A DNA stretch of 64,000 nucleotides, from assembly GCA_001986395.2 (NCBI GenBank), contig MQVO02000030.1:1-64000 (forward strand), in the 5' to 3' direction. Shown in pieces: positions 31,901 to 42,900 of this stretch. The DNA is from Irpex lacteus (lineage: Eukaryota; Basidiomycota; Agaricomycetes; Polyporales; Irpicaceae). A program made the position numbers and the translations under genes. Every line of letters begins with the position of its first letter. The first letter of the stretch is position 1. The notes under the pieces were generated by a model that did not search any database, was not told where the DNA came from, and worked only from the letters and a program-made list of their open reading frames with translations.

Positions 31901-32893
31901 AAGCTCGTCGTGCTCCTCCAACTCTACCTCAAACGCACCATCTACGTCACTAGTATGCTCTGAGATAGAGCGCTTCTTCTCCACCGCGATAGGAGGGATG
32001 TCGGTGTCAGGAGCAGGAGGACCCTCGGCATGGAATGTAGGAGGGCTGTCGATACTGGAAGTAGCAGCTTTGACGGGGAATGTAGCAGCGACGATGGGAG
32101 GATCGTTATGTGCAGTGATGGTATGCTCGCCATGGAAAGGGTGATCTCCCGGAGCAACTTCCGAAGTACTGTAGCTCTGAGCAATGCTTGTCCCTGGCAG
32201 AGCAGCAGCAAGGCCCGTCATGCGAGGGATATGATTCGCGCTGACCGAAGAGAGCAAATGAGAGGAGTGCCAGGGTGGGGATAGCACAGCTGCGGGCTCG
32301 GAGGGGGGCACACGCAGAGGAGGAGGCGCTAGTGAAGCAGCGGAAAAATGAGTGTCGCCAAGAGGGGAAACAGGACGAAGCGTGTAGCTTGAGGATTTCG
32401 CAGTAGGAGGGGCTCGGCCTTCCTCGCTAAGTGAGAGAAGAGCGCTGAGTGGTGTTTCGGAATCTGCAGAGAGTTCGTGATGAGAATACGAAGAGTGGCT
32501 ATCAGCATGCTTGCGGTCGGTTTCGTCGAACACTGCTAGCTCTGCTGGAGTTGGTTGGATGCTCTCGTACTCATCAGATTCATTAATGGTGGAGGGGACG
32601 ACCGTGTCAGGACGTGCACGTCGATGAGTGTGACGAACAACACCTCGGGAACTCGACGGTAGCGATGGAGCAAGTGGCGGTGACCCGCCGGCCTGCATAG
32701 CTGTTTGGGCTCTGGAGGGATTGTTCTCCTGCGGCACAAGTGACGTGGGTTCACCGGGGATGTACATATTGGGGCTGTAGCGGCCACTATAGGTAAGTGC
32801 GCCGTCCGACGTCGAGGGAGCATCGGCAGTCGAGCCTTCTCTAGCAGCATCTACGGATGCTCGAGTTGACTGATGGGGAGGTAATTGCGGCAT
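28948..32893 (-). CDS. KDZ-element cargo protein C, unknown function, 1191 aa
   Basis: Seven exons on the minus strand: 31597-32893, 31346-31530, 31170-31283, 31024-31091, 30835-30971, 30497-30781 and 28948-30437. They total 3576 bases and close in frame. An untranslated leader intron probably ends just before the ATG (acceptor near 32901). Residues 1-360 are low-complexity, with an acidic stretch at about 320-350. Residues about 360-700 look folded: Trp- and Tyr-rich helices with KLHARDPTNTWNQYRSYFLE, then ALGHTLYGFETSLITVGRLP and FGMPWFGATAWPD. Residues 700-1191 are disordered, with poly-Pro, Lys/Arg nuclear-signal-like runs and a Gln/Asn/Met-rich end. The charge pattern suggests a nuclear protein that may help transposition or regulation. 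I do not recognise a named domain. Every exon joins in frame, so the gene is probably under selection or young. Confidence 0.75.
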
Positions 32894-33114
32894 CGCTGCC
32901 TGTAAATAGCTGTCAGTACCTTAGATACGTAGGAGGCGTTGTATATCTGGCAGCACACTTACCGTGACACAAGACAAGTGCAGTTAAATTTAGTAATTGA
33001 ATCTGTTGACTATAAAATGAGCGATGAGCTTTGACATACTATATGCTCATGCGCAATTAAACACACTTACTGTTATGTTATCGCTTCAGTAACAACAAGA
33101 AACCCAACGGAGGG

Positions 33115-33243
33115 TAACGTGGGAAGGGGAGAAAAGAGGGGAGGACGGAAGGGTGGAGGAGAGGAGAATGGGACGGTGAAGGAGAGGAGAATGGGAGAGT
33201 GAAGAAGGGGAGGATGGGAGGGTGGGAGGGTGAAGGAGAGATT
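33115..33243 (-). repeat. Purine-rich GGA minisatellite upstream of cargo gene C
   Basis: Imperfect tandem units like GGAGAGGAGAATGGGAGAGT with nearly pure purines on the plus strand. It lies about 220 bases upstream of the start codon of the 1191-aa gene and might form triplex or act as a promoter element. Confidence 0.7.
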
Positions 33244-35461
33244 ATGGGTACGCTCGCCCACGCCGCATGGTCTCTAAATCTGGACTGGTTCTTAAGGAGA
33301 TGAGCAGGTCAGTTTAAACCGAATAACGTAGAATGACGAAGCAGTGGAGGTCTCTTTTTCGTCGGGCAGTTGAACAATATTCGCCGTAGGATCCGCATAC
33401 CATGTGTATAAGCTCAGCGCACAGAGTCATGCGATATCACCGAGTTCAAGAATATTGGAGACCAGGAGTCTACACGGAGGACTCGGCTTGAGATGACTGC
33501 GCCATGAAATTCACAGCCATTGAGTAGAGATTTCCAGGCTGCGATAACTGGGCTCAGTGAAAACATACAAGAACAATACTGAGCAGATTCTTACTCTGGA
33601 TATGGCTATTCCAAGGACCGTATTGTACGATCACTTTATCGAGCTACAGGTGACTCCCTGTTTGGACAACAGTTGTGTCAGTATTCGGTACAGGCAACTG
33701 CATGATGCACAAAGTTGACTCACAACATGAAGCGTTAGCTTACCCATAACATATGTCAAAGCTGCGACAAGGGAAGTAACATTCGGCCGCTACAAAAGAG
33801 AGTTCCATGGAGCTCCAAAATCAAGCAAGGCTAGTACACAGTGGCCGACCGTGGTAACCCGTCGAAACAAAGAGTATTCTGATGATGTGTCAGCTATGGT
33901 TCGCATGATGCCATGAGTTCGTCTAGGCCACCTACTGGTTCAATAAATGTGCCATCTAGTTCGAGAAAGCCAAATCCCGACCAAGTTAGATCACGGATAT
34001 CTTCACTGACACCCACCTCCATAAAAGTCAGATCAACGAATAAGTATCTCGTCTTACCCACGGGGAGAACCATCATGAATGGGGTTCTCATTCTTCGTGT
34101 CTCCTGACATGATTCGCGCTGTACGTCGTTACGATTAAGTATGGCGTCCAATCAGAAAGCTGTGCAGGCATGCACAGCATCAAGTACCTGTCGTGGAGAG
34201 CTGAGAAAGGATGCTCTACTAACATCGATTCCGACGATGTCTCACTATCACTGGCCTAAGCATGCTATCATAGGTATCGTTAGTTTGAGTGAACTCGGGA
34301 AAATTCCCGAGATACCATGACTGATCACATTTGCAGAACAATACATACATTCCTTACTTTGAGACCCAAGTTCGCACACAATGCTGAATTTGCCGTGTGT
34401 TCGCGGTTCGTGAAGTTGATATCGCCAGCAATTCCTGACTCGGAAATCAGGACTGGTAAGTAGTATTTACCGATAATTAATCTAGACTAGCAAGTAGATT
34501 GATAACATGAGTAATATCACTTCTGAAACAGAGGACGCTGCTTACATGCACATATCTGTCGTGTTCAACAAGGGATTGGCATGTTCACGATGTATTGTCG
34601 GTGCTTATGTCAGCTGATGGCGCATCACGATTCGAGTCAGGCGCCAGAGGTGCCCCAGTAGTCCCCCTCGGCCGCGGCTCCCCCGGCCTTAGCAGTCCCT
34701 CAGCGTATACCTCTGACCTCCGAGAGCGTTGGCAACCTGGATGCATTATCCATGTCTCTTTTCGATTGGGCTCTGTGAAAGTATCCGTCTAAGTATTCTT
34801 GAACTCTACACCAGCGCTGCACGTTCTCCGAGTTGACTCTGACTATTGCATCTTAAGGAATGAAGTTCCCTCATGAAACGATACTCCTACGAGCAATCCG
34901 GAGCCAATCATACGTTATCAAAGTCTTTATGGCCCTAGGCTGTGTCTCAGACCTCAGGTAATGCCAATGCATAACTGTATCATTTGCATGGTATCTCATG
35001 GCACATGTCCGTCACGGATGATCAACATTGAGTACGTCTGAAATGTCCCTGCCGTGACTTTATTACCATACAACTAAACACCAATCTTAGGCACCGAAGC
35101 ATGAGTCCACTTTTGCACTCATTGTCAGATACGATCAGTAGATGCTGTTGATCATCTTATCACGTCACCTCCGCACCTCCGACACCTCTGCACCTCTAGA
35201 TCTGCTTGCCGGTGAGTACAGTGTAGAGCTATTTCCCTCCCTCTCCCTTCGTTTTAAGTGATCTTTCTAATCTCATGTGGAGTAATCACTTGCGTAGATC
35301 ACAGCTGGGAGGTTTATTTGATAAACCAACCACATAATTGGATACAGGAGATCGGTCAATAGCTGGCTATAAGGATGTGCGCCGCTTTAGAAGACCAAGC
35401 ACTCGGTACTCTTCTGTAAAGCATAGTCTCATGTCAATATATCGTTGTCATATCACTAGCT
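33244..35461. other. KDZ interior, no certain gene
   Basis: Mostly without long frames. One minus-strand frame at 33894-34107 contains a plausible protein-like stretch with VLPVGKTRYLFVDLTF, possibly an exon or a gene fragment, but no partner exons were found. Confidence 0.4.
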
Positions 35462-35507
35462 AATGTACTGGATGATTTGGTTTGGTACCATACACCAGCC
35501 GCTCTAG

Positions 35508-35899
35508 TATAAAGAGGGAGTTGAGCATGGCAACTATACATGAGGAGGGATGGATTACATACCCTCAATCTCATTTACCGCTATGGAAAGAAATATTATA
35601 CGATTTTACAGCAATTTTATATACCATAGATCGTGCGAAGCAGTGACGATCTCCTCCTCCTCCTCAAGGTGGCAAAACACCCTCCCGTGGGTCACACAGG
35701 CACGGCGGCCTCAGGGAAGCGCAACGATATCCAAGGATACATATGTCACTACTACTGTGTGAGTTTCCATAGCCCCGCCGCCTCTGTGTAAGATAATATA
35801 AAGCGATCAGGGTGTGGATGTGCGCACATGATAGGTTCGCCATCCATCGAAGTGTCGCACAGAGCTCTAGAAGCACGGGGGACAAAATGTAAGCTCATA
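35508..35899 (+). repeat. Left arm of a 392-bp inverted repeat, with TATA box
   Basis: Matches 36124-36515 in reverse complement with about four mismatches and no indels. Weaker similarity extends outward to about 35462 and inward to about 35945. The arm starts with TATAAAG (35508-35514), which would start transcription towards the centre. A 70-codon frame (35550-35759) and a possible splice donor after it are also mirrored. Confidence 0.93.
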
Positions 35900-36123
35900 T
35901 TCGTAATCAGCGTACTCAAAAACACTTGTCCAGTACCTTACATTAAGAGATACAACATTTAGAGATGCAGGGGAATACGGGTCGTAAAGAGAGCATGAGT
36001 TCTCCATGAATACTATAGCGCAACTTGTAACCTAACTGCTCTCACTTGAATCAGTACCCGTATGATTTGTATTACTATTAAGAAAGATACCTGGTAGGGG
36101 TTTTTTAGTGCGTAGATCACGAT

Positions 36124-36515
36124 TATGAGCTTACATTTTGTCCCCCGTGCTTCTAGGGCTCTGTACGACACTTCGATGGATGGCGAACCTATCATGTGCG
36201 CACATCCACACCCTGATCGCTTTATATTATCTTACACAGAGGCGGCGGGGCTATGGAAACTCACACAGTAGTAGTGACATATGTATCCTTGGATATCGTT
36301 GCGCTTCCCTGAGGCCGCCGTGCCTGTGTGACCCACGGGAGGGTGTTTTGCCACCTTGAGGAGGAGGAGGAGATCGTCACTGCTTCGCACGATCTATGGT
36401 ATATAAAATTGCTGTAAAATCGTATAATATTTCTTTCCATAGCGGTGAATGAGATTGAGGGTATGTAATCCACCCCTCCTCATGTATAGTTGCCATGCTC
36501 AACTCCCTCTTTATA
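36124..36515 (-). repeat. Right arm of the 392-bp inverted repeat, with TATA box
   Basis: Mirror copy of 35508-35899. Its TATAAAG (36509-36515, minus strand) also points to the centre, so the arms form a convergent pair around a 224-bp spacer (35900-36123). Confidence 0.93.
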
Positions 36516-37203
36516 CCAGAGTGACCATCGGTGTATAGTACTGCACCAAGCCACCTGGTACATCATCTACTACTATGATAACCCTATCCAAGCACACCTC
36601 AACACAATTCTAGGCTTGAAAGAATAATACTCGAGAACTTGGCCTTTCAAGACAACGTGCATTCCTGTTGCTGGTCATTGATTAGTCACTCGCACAGGAC
36701 CGCATTGTTATTTTGCTGATTGGCTTCCATAATCATAATCAACGCATATTATTACACCGATATGGCGCAAAGAATCGGTCCAAACAAAGGGAAGGTGAGC
36801 AAAACAGCTTTACACTGCGCTCACCGTCATGAACAGCGAGTATACTTAGGTGCGAAAGCGTCATCGAAAATAAGCAAAGCGATCTTTAGCATCGCGTTCA
36901 GACAATGTACACACGGGCAAACACATCTTCACATCTCATGCATCTCATGAGCGACAACTAGTATCAATTTCATTTCGGAATTATGTTGAACACATAAGGT
37001 GCATAACTCATTCGTTGTCAAACATCGGAAGATTATATCACATACAATATACAATGACTGTGTTACAAAACGAACTATAACCACAAGATAGTCCAAAAAG
37101 AAAGAGTAATAACATATGAACGATACATGGACAGTATGAGCGTACCAAGCGTACCAAGCAAGGGGCCGGACAAGACATTCAAGACCTAGTGTACTGTTTG
37201 ACA
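36516..37203. other. KDZ interior downstream of cargo gene B, no gene seen
   Basis: About 690 bases holding the outer weak part of the inverted repeat (to about 36570) and the 3' flank of the 522-aa gene. The short frames have no recognisable residues. Confidence 0.45.
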
Positions 37204-39074
37204 TCAGGAACGATGGGACATACCCACGTCATCCACAGCTGCTATCTGTACAAGCCATGTCGTCGTGTGTGGGACAGTTGACGCCTGCTGGCGGCGTTGA
37301 CGGTAATAGCGGTGGAAGTCCCGTACGTCGGCTGCGAGTGCGGAAGCAATAGCCTCTTGAAGATTCGAATGAGTATCTGTAAAGTACTTCAGTATATGTC
37401 GCCGTAGATAACAAAGTGAGTTAATGAGTACTTACCCTCGATTGATGCAGCCTCTTGCCCACCCACTCTCGCAGAGGACGATCCGGAAGTCAGTTTTGTC
37501 CGCTTTACATAAAGCTTGGACACGTAAGGGGCTATCAACGTTATCAGCAAATACAGTGGTTTAAGTGTGTGAACGTTTGCTCACCACTTGTGGAGTCAGC
37601 CCCGTACATGCTCGACGCCGAGAAGTATTTGAGCGATGAAGCGGGGGAAGCGGGAGAAGGCGACAGAGTGTCCGGGTGAGGGATAGAATGAGCTACGCAG
37701 CGTATCAGTATAGCGAATTGATTATTATATGAGCAAACTCACCCTTGGTCGACGTGCGAGGGATATGCACGATATCAGATGGATTGGTGATGAAAGAGGC
37801 AGGAGTGGGTGTGCGCGACGTCTGATGCATAGGTGGGAGCGGCGGGCTTAGCAGCTGCAAGTCAACTACTCGTCGACCTGTTGCGAAAAACATATGGTGT
37901 GCCTTCTGCAGAGTAGAGTCTTCACGTGGCAGCGGTCGTGCTGAGCGAGCGGCGGGTGAAGGCACGGGAGCAGAAGTGGTGTGGATAGTATCGTCCTGCC
38001 GAATGGAACCTCGAGAACAGAGAGTGCTCTCGCCGATAGGAGGACAAGTGGCACTGTACGCCGACTCTACGACGACAGTGGCCTCAGAGGGCGGTCCCTG
38101 GCGAGGCAATGAAGATGAAGCAGAGGCACTGCCGAGAGCAGTGCCACTGGCAGAGGTGCGTGGACTGACAACTCGCGAAAGGGAAAAGTGGTCCAAGTGA
38201 ATGTCTTGCATCACGGCCCACGCTTCGTCGAGATTACGGACCCCAAGCGCAAGTGTCTCAGTAGCGATTGCGTTTCCGTATCGACTCAGTGCTCGTTCAT
38301 GTCGCAGCTGAAGGAATTCCTCTAGCTGCGCATCGAGGACAATTCTCGGAAAGATACTGTTATCTGATATATCTGAAAGCGGATGAACCTTGTTAGCAGC
38401 ATTACCGCTTAGCCATATCCTCCAGGCTTCGTAATAATTGCTGGTGGTTTGGAAGGTAGTTCCGTCTTGGATCTCTTGCTGTATATAGGAACTACACAGG
38501 GTTACTGTCTGAACAGAAACAAACTAGTTAAACTCACCTATCATCCCAACACCCAGGGTGAACGCTATCGAAGGCGATCCAGTATGTAGCAGCTTCTCTC
38601 TGTGGAGGAGGGCAGGGGGTAAACTCAGAAAAGATGAACGATAAAAGTTTGTTGTGCGAGAGGATAGGTCTTCCGAGCTTGAAGAGACTTGTGCTGCCCG
38701 GCTGATGACTGCTAGGGCATCAGAGAACGTCTTGTTGACAGTGATATAAAAGTCTTACCCTCCCGAATCGAGAGAACCCAAGGTTATCCTGTCGTTCTCC
38801 TGGTCGTCTTGTTGTTGCGAGCAAAGAGAGAGGGGGGTGATCAAGTCGTGCTGGCTGCTAGGATATCAGAGATCAGCTTGCTGGTAGCGATATAAAATGC
38901 TTACCCTCCTGAACCGAGGGAATCGAAGCTTATCCTATCGTTCTCCACTTGGTTTGTGGACCGCGGTCGAAGGGGGAAGGGGGTAATCAAGTCGAAGTCG
39001 CTAGGAGGCTGGGAGCCACAAGCAAACAAACGCCTGAGGGACTTGAAGCGGGGCATTCGACGGAGAAGCGTCAT
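37204..39074 (-). CDS. KDZ-element cargo protein B, unknown function, 522 aa
   Basis: Seven exons on the minus strand: 38905-39074, 38759-38857, 38538-38711, 37743-38491, 37585-37692, 37436-37531 and 37204-37376. The sum is 523 codons with the stop, in frame. The start was chosen because a TATATAA lies about 50 bases upstream (about 39122-39130). The first two exons are near repeats of each other, including the introns: each encodes a DLITP...ENDRI...SGG block. The middle (about residues 100-260) looks folded, with ATYWIAFDSVHPGCWDD and SNYYEAWRIWLSGN. The rest is Ser/Pro-rich and the end is basic-helical (DVRDFHRYYRQRRQQA). No known domain recognised. It lies 0.9 kb downstream of the transposase on the same strand. 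Confidence 0.7.
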
Positions 39075-39254
39075 GGCGGTACGAAGGAAAGTCAGGCGGG
39101 GGGCGCGAACGAGGGAGGTGCGTTTATATAAGACCCAGAAGATGGGCTCAGCAAGCATGGTCGACTGCTGATTTAGGGAGGGGCGTATATACGGTTTTAT
39201 AACTTCTATGTATGTACGTCTTCGATCAGAATAGCTGTAGGAACTGTGTATGAT

Positions 39255-39628
39255 ACGTACCGTTGACAAAACGCTTGAACATTGGGTATCCTCCTGATGT
39301 GAGCTGGACTCTGCGTGTCTTGCTCACGCAACTGTCTGCATCTCTTGTAGACGTCAGCTAGTCGAATTATCCTATGTCTTGATATTTGCGCCTTTGCACG
39401 ATGTTGTACCATGTGGTACATGGTGCTCTGCCATGCGTGACCTTTTCTTCGATGCCACACGTGGCCCAATTTGTGGAGGAAGGCGTTTGAAAGAGGAAAG
39501 CAGCGCGCAAAATACAGTTCGAAATTGTACGCAACGATGTCAATGAATTGAAATGGAGGGGCGGCTAGATAAGATTTAGCTATAGAACGTGAAGCGTTGT
39601 CTCCTTGTATGTCCGAAGCATAGCTCAA
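39255..39628 (-). CDS. Small ORF between transposase and cargo gene B
   Basis: A 124-codon open stretch starting at ATG 39628 and ending at a good splice donor GTACGT (39254). Residues are basic and hydrophobic in alternation, with KLGHVWHRRKGHAWQS and RRIPNVQAFCQR, and look protein-like. The exon ends in the same phase that exons 2 and 3 of cargo gene B require, so it could be an alternative first exon of that gene through a roughly 400-540-bp intron. It might also be a separate small gene. Only transcript data can decide. Confidence 0.45.
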
Positions 39629-39946
39629 TGGTTTTCAGCACCATGACTTACGGACGTATGCAAGTGCTGACGCTGTTTCGATCCATGTTGGTAGCAGAAT
39701 TAATTTATCACACTTTTCGCATTTTGAAGAAAAATCGTAGATGAATATTAATACCGTACGATATATCTGTGGTCTGAGCCGGCTGTACCTAACAATCTAT
39801 ATCTTATATCATACCGATGTGTAAACTTCCTTATCAGGCAGTTAAGCGGTGGCATCGCCCAACACGCACTCTCCCGTCTGTATCTCGAGACTGTACTACC
39901 TCCCTGCCTGAATAATTGTCGGCAAACTCATGTTCAAAGCACTATA

Positions 39947-42900
39947 TTATTGGAGAGGTAAAAGGGACACCTGGTGCAGGAGAAACGCACGAAACTGCGC
40001 GATGTCCTTTTCTCGTACCCCGGGCAAGTGAAACCCTCGATAGACCGCCGCCATCACAAGCAAGACCCATACGCCACAGTCATACGAGTTTGTCTGCAAT
40101 GGTTCAACCTGTTAAGATACTATGATAAGCAGGGGGACGACAGAAGGTGTACTGGAATCCCTACATTCAAGGGCATTGATATCCATCCATCAGCAGGAAG
40201 CGTTGCTTTGCCTATAGAGCGCAGTTCTCTGAGGAGAACTAGGGTTTCCTACGCAGATATCAGACGGACTTAATCACGTGAAACTGACTGGGCTGAATGA
40301 CTCACATTGGTATCTTGCTCCCATGAGTTGTGATCACCGAAACTATCGAAGGTCATGATTGTACGAGTGGACACTACAACAATGACCAATGTCCAGTGCC
40401 AGTGTCGATGACGAGGAATTAGCCACAGATCTCGCTCCCAGTAAAGTGCAGGTTTAGTAGACCTCTGCAACCCAGCTGTATCTGTCAAGTGAGTGAAAAC
40501 ATACGACGAAAAGGTGGACACAGGAGCACTGAGTGGATGGTGGTAAAGCTCGTATAGTATAATGGCGCATTCATTGATGCATGTGTCATTCATCCAAGCA
40601 GTACGGCTGGCGAGACGTGCAATATCTTGAGTGTAGAGGATTATTCCACGGATATTCTTGGCTTTATCAGAGCGCCGCCGACGGGGTAAGTCGAGATGAA
40701 CGGGCGAAGGATACCGAGCCGTTACAATGTCTGGGAATGGATCGATTGATACGCCAACCTAGAAGGAACATGTTAACATTGAGCATTACTTAATTCGGAG
40801 CGACAAGTTTACCGGTGGGGTACTAATCCGAATGCAGCCGTCTCGTGGTTCAGGATAATAAGACATTGAAGGGTGTTTGTCGTGACTTGTGAGCATTTTA
40901 GGCTTAAGATCAGATCTAGTGGACGTGGTAGATTCATTGGGCTGCTCTTCCGTGATGTCAATAGGCTCTGCAAATCCATTAGAACAGTATGATCAAAGAT
41001 ACTACACCTTCTTACCTTCTTCGTCGGAGACGGTCTCGCTTATGAAATCTCCCAATAAAACCTCTTCAGTATCAACAACCTCGGCATCCGTATATAATGA
41101 ATCGAGATCTGATTCGCGGCCAGCCTCCTCGGTATTGTCATTATCGTCGTAGTCATCCTCTGGTTGGGGAAATGGAGCAATTGTGTCGGGGAAAGTCTGC
41201 GGAGATAGCCACACTAGCGACGTAGTTGATGTTTCGCCTTCCCTCAGCCTACGAACGATCGTATCAGCTGTAGTTACGTGCGTGTCGTATCGAAGCTGTG
41301 AAACTAGAGGTGTGCGCCATTTCGTCATTCTGCTTAAGAGGTCTTGGCGACGCTGGTGTAACTGAGGTATATAGAGTGTATCTAGCATGAATTAGACTTC
41401 GCATATCATATATTCTCAAAAAAAAACTCACTTTCCGGGAGTTGCATAGCTATAGATACAGCTACGAGCTCGTTTCCAAACCAATGACACATGTTGTCGG
41501 CCTCCTTTCCACATCGTCGACGTTCTTCTACACTCCTATCCCGCTTGTGGACGGCTTGGATTCCCTTCCGTACATCGGCCTCCTCGAGCCAACGTGGAGG
41601 TTGCTCCGCAGGTTGTGTACGAATCCAGACATCCTGCATCAGAGAAGGATGCTCGCGCAGTAAGGACAGCTCTGTTGGAAGAGACTCTGGAAGGGGAAAA
41701 TTTGGGGGGGATGGTCGGTAACTCCGTAACTTATCACAATACTCGTTAAACTTCTTGATCGCGGACATCAGTGCAGGCTTGCGTTTCATGATCTTCTGAC
41801 GTGTCTCTTGGTGCAACTTGGTCCCTACACTCAGCGCATAAGTACTTTGGGCAAGTTTGATGAGAGACTACGTACCCAGCGCAGCACCTGCACCTCCACA
41901 TGCTTGTCCAAGCCGATCCCACTCCATAAAATTTGCGCCAGCACGCTTTCGAATGTTGATCTTCAAGTCTCGAGCTAGCAAGAGCAGATGCACGAAATCC
42001 CGCGGAGCTCCGAGAAGTTCAGGATGTACGCTTTCGACATTTAGAGACGAGTACAACTCGTCGACACGGTGCGTCAGAGTATGATGTGATTGTTGAAGTG
42101 CTTGTAGCGTGGCTGCTGCGCCCAACGAGGCACCACTCATTGTAATCTGTGTACGTGCTGTAGATATGACGGTATCCAACTTCGCTACCTCTGCCTGCAA
42201 AGCTAGAACAGAGTCCAGTCCTTTCTTCAGCCGTGCAGGTGCGTCTGCACAAATTATTAGAAGTGCATATATACAAAGTTATATGGACTTACGCTTCCGT
42301 AGGGAGCTCTGGTCTGCTTTCTGAAGCTTCCACTGTTGACGAAGCTCGACCTCAGAGATGCCACAGCTATCCAGCTCACTATTGGAAGTGATGTATTGTT
42401 TATCGGCTCGCCCAATCCGGCGTTTCAGGCACGTAGCCAGATCCTCGCAGGCGGAATGCGCGATCGCCTCGATATGCCTATCAATGATCCATAATCTGCG
42501 TGAACGCTATATCAATGTTGGTTGTCAGCATTAGATTAACTATGGACGAGTCTGACTCAACTGCAGATGTTCGTGTCACTGCGATGATAATCCGCATCTT
42601 CGACCAGAGGCGTTCCACACATTCTCCGCATGTAAGGGAAAGCCCCGGCTGAAAACGCGGTCCATAATGTAGTTGACACGCCCATTCGTGCGTATATGAA
42701 TGCATTGCAGAAGTCGCCCACCCCAATCTATCGGTGATGTGTGATGGCAATATAGGGTACTAAAACGGTAAATCTCTAAGTATATGCGATGATATAGCGA
42801 TCTTAAACATACCTGGTTAACACTGCGATCCAAAACACAGCCAATATCGTAGAATACTGTCACAGTTGCGTTTGGAGGAAGGAAAGAAAACAGATGCTCG

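Noticed and set aside
35550..36473. Twin 70-codon ORFs as two genes
   Set aside because: They are the same sequence in both arms of the inverted repeat and resemble nothing known; treated as repeat content.
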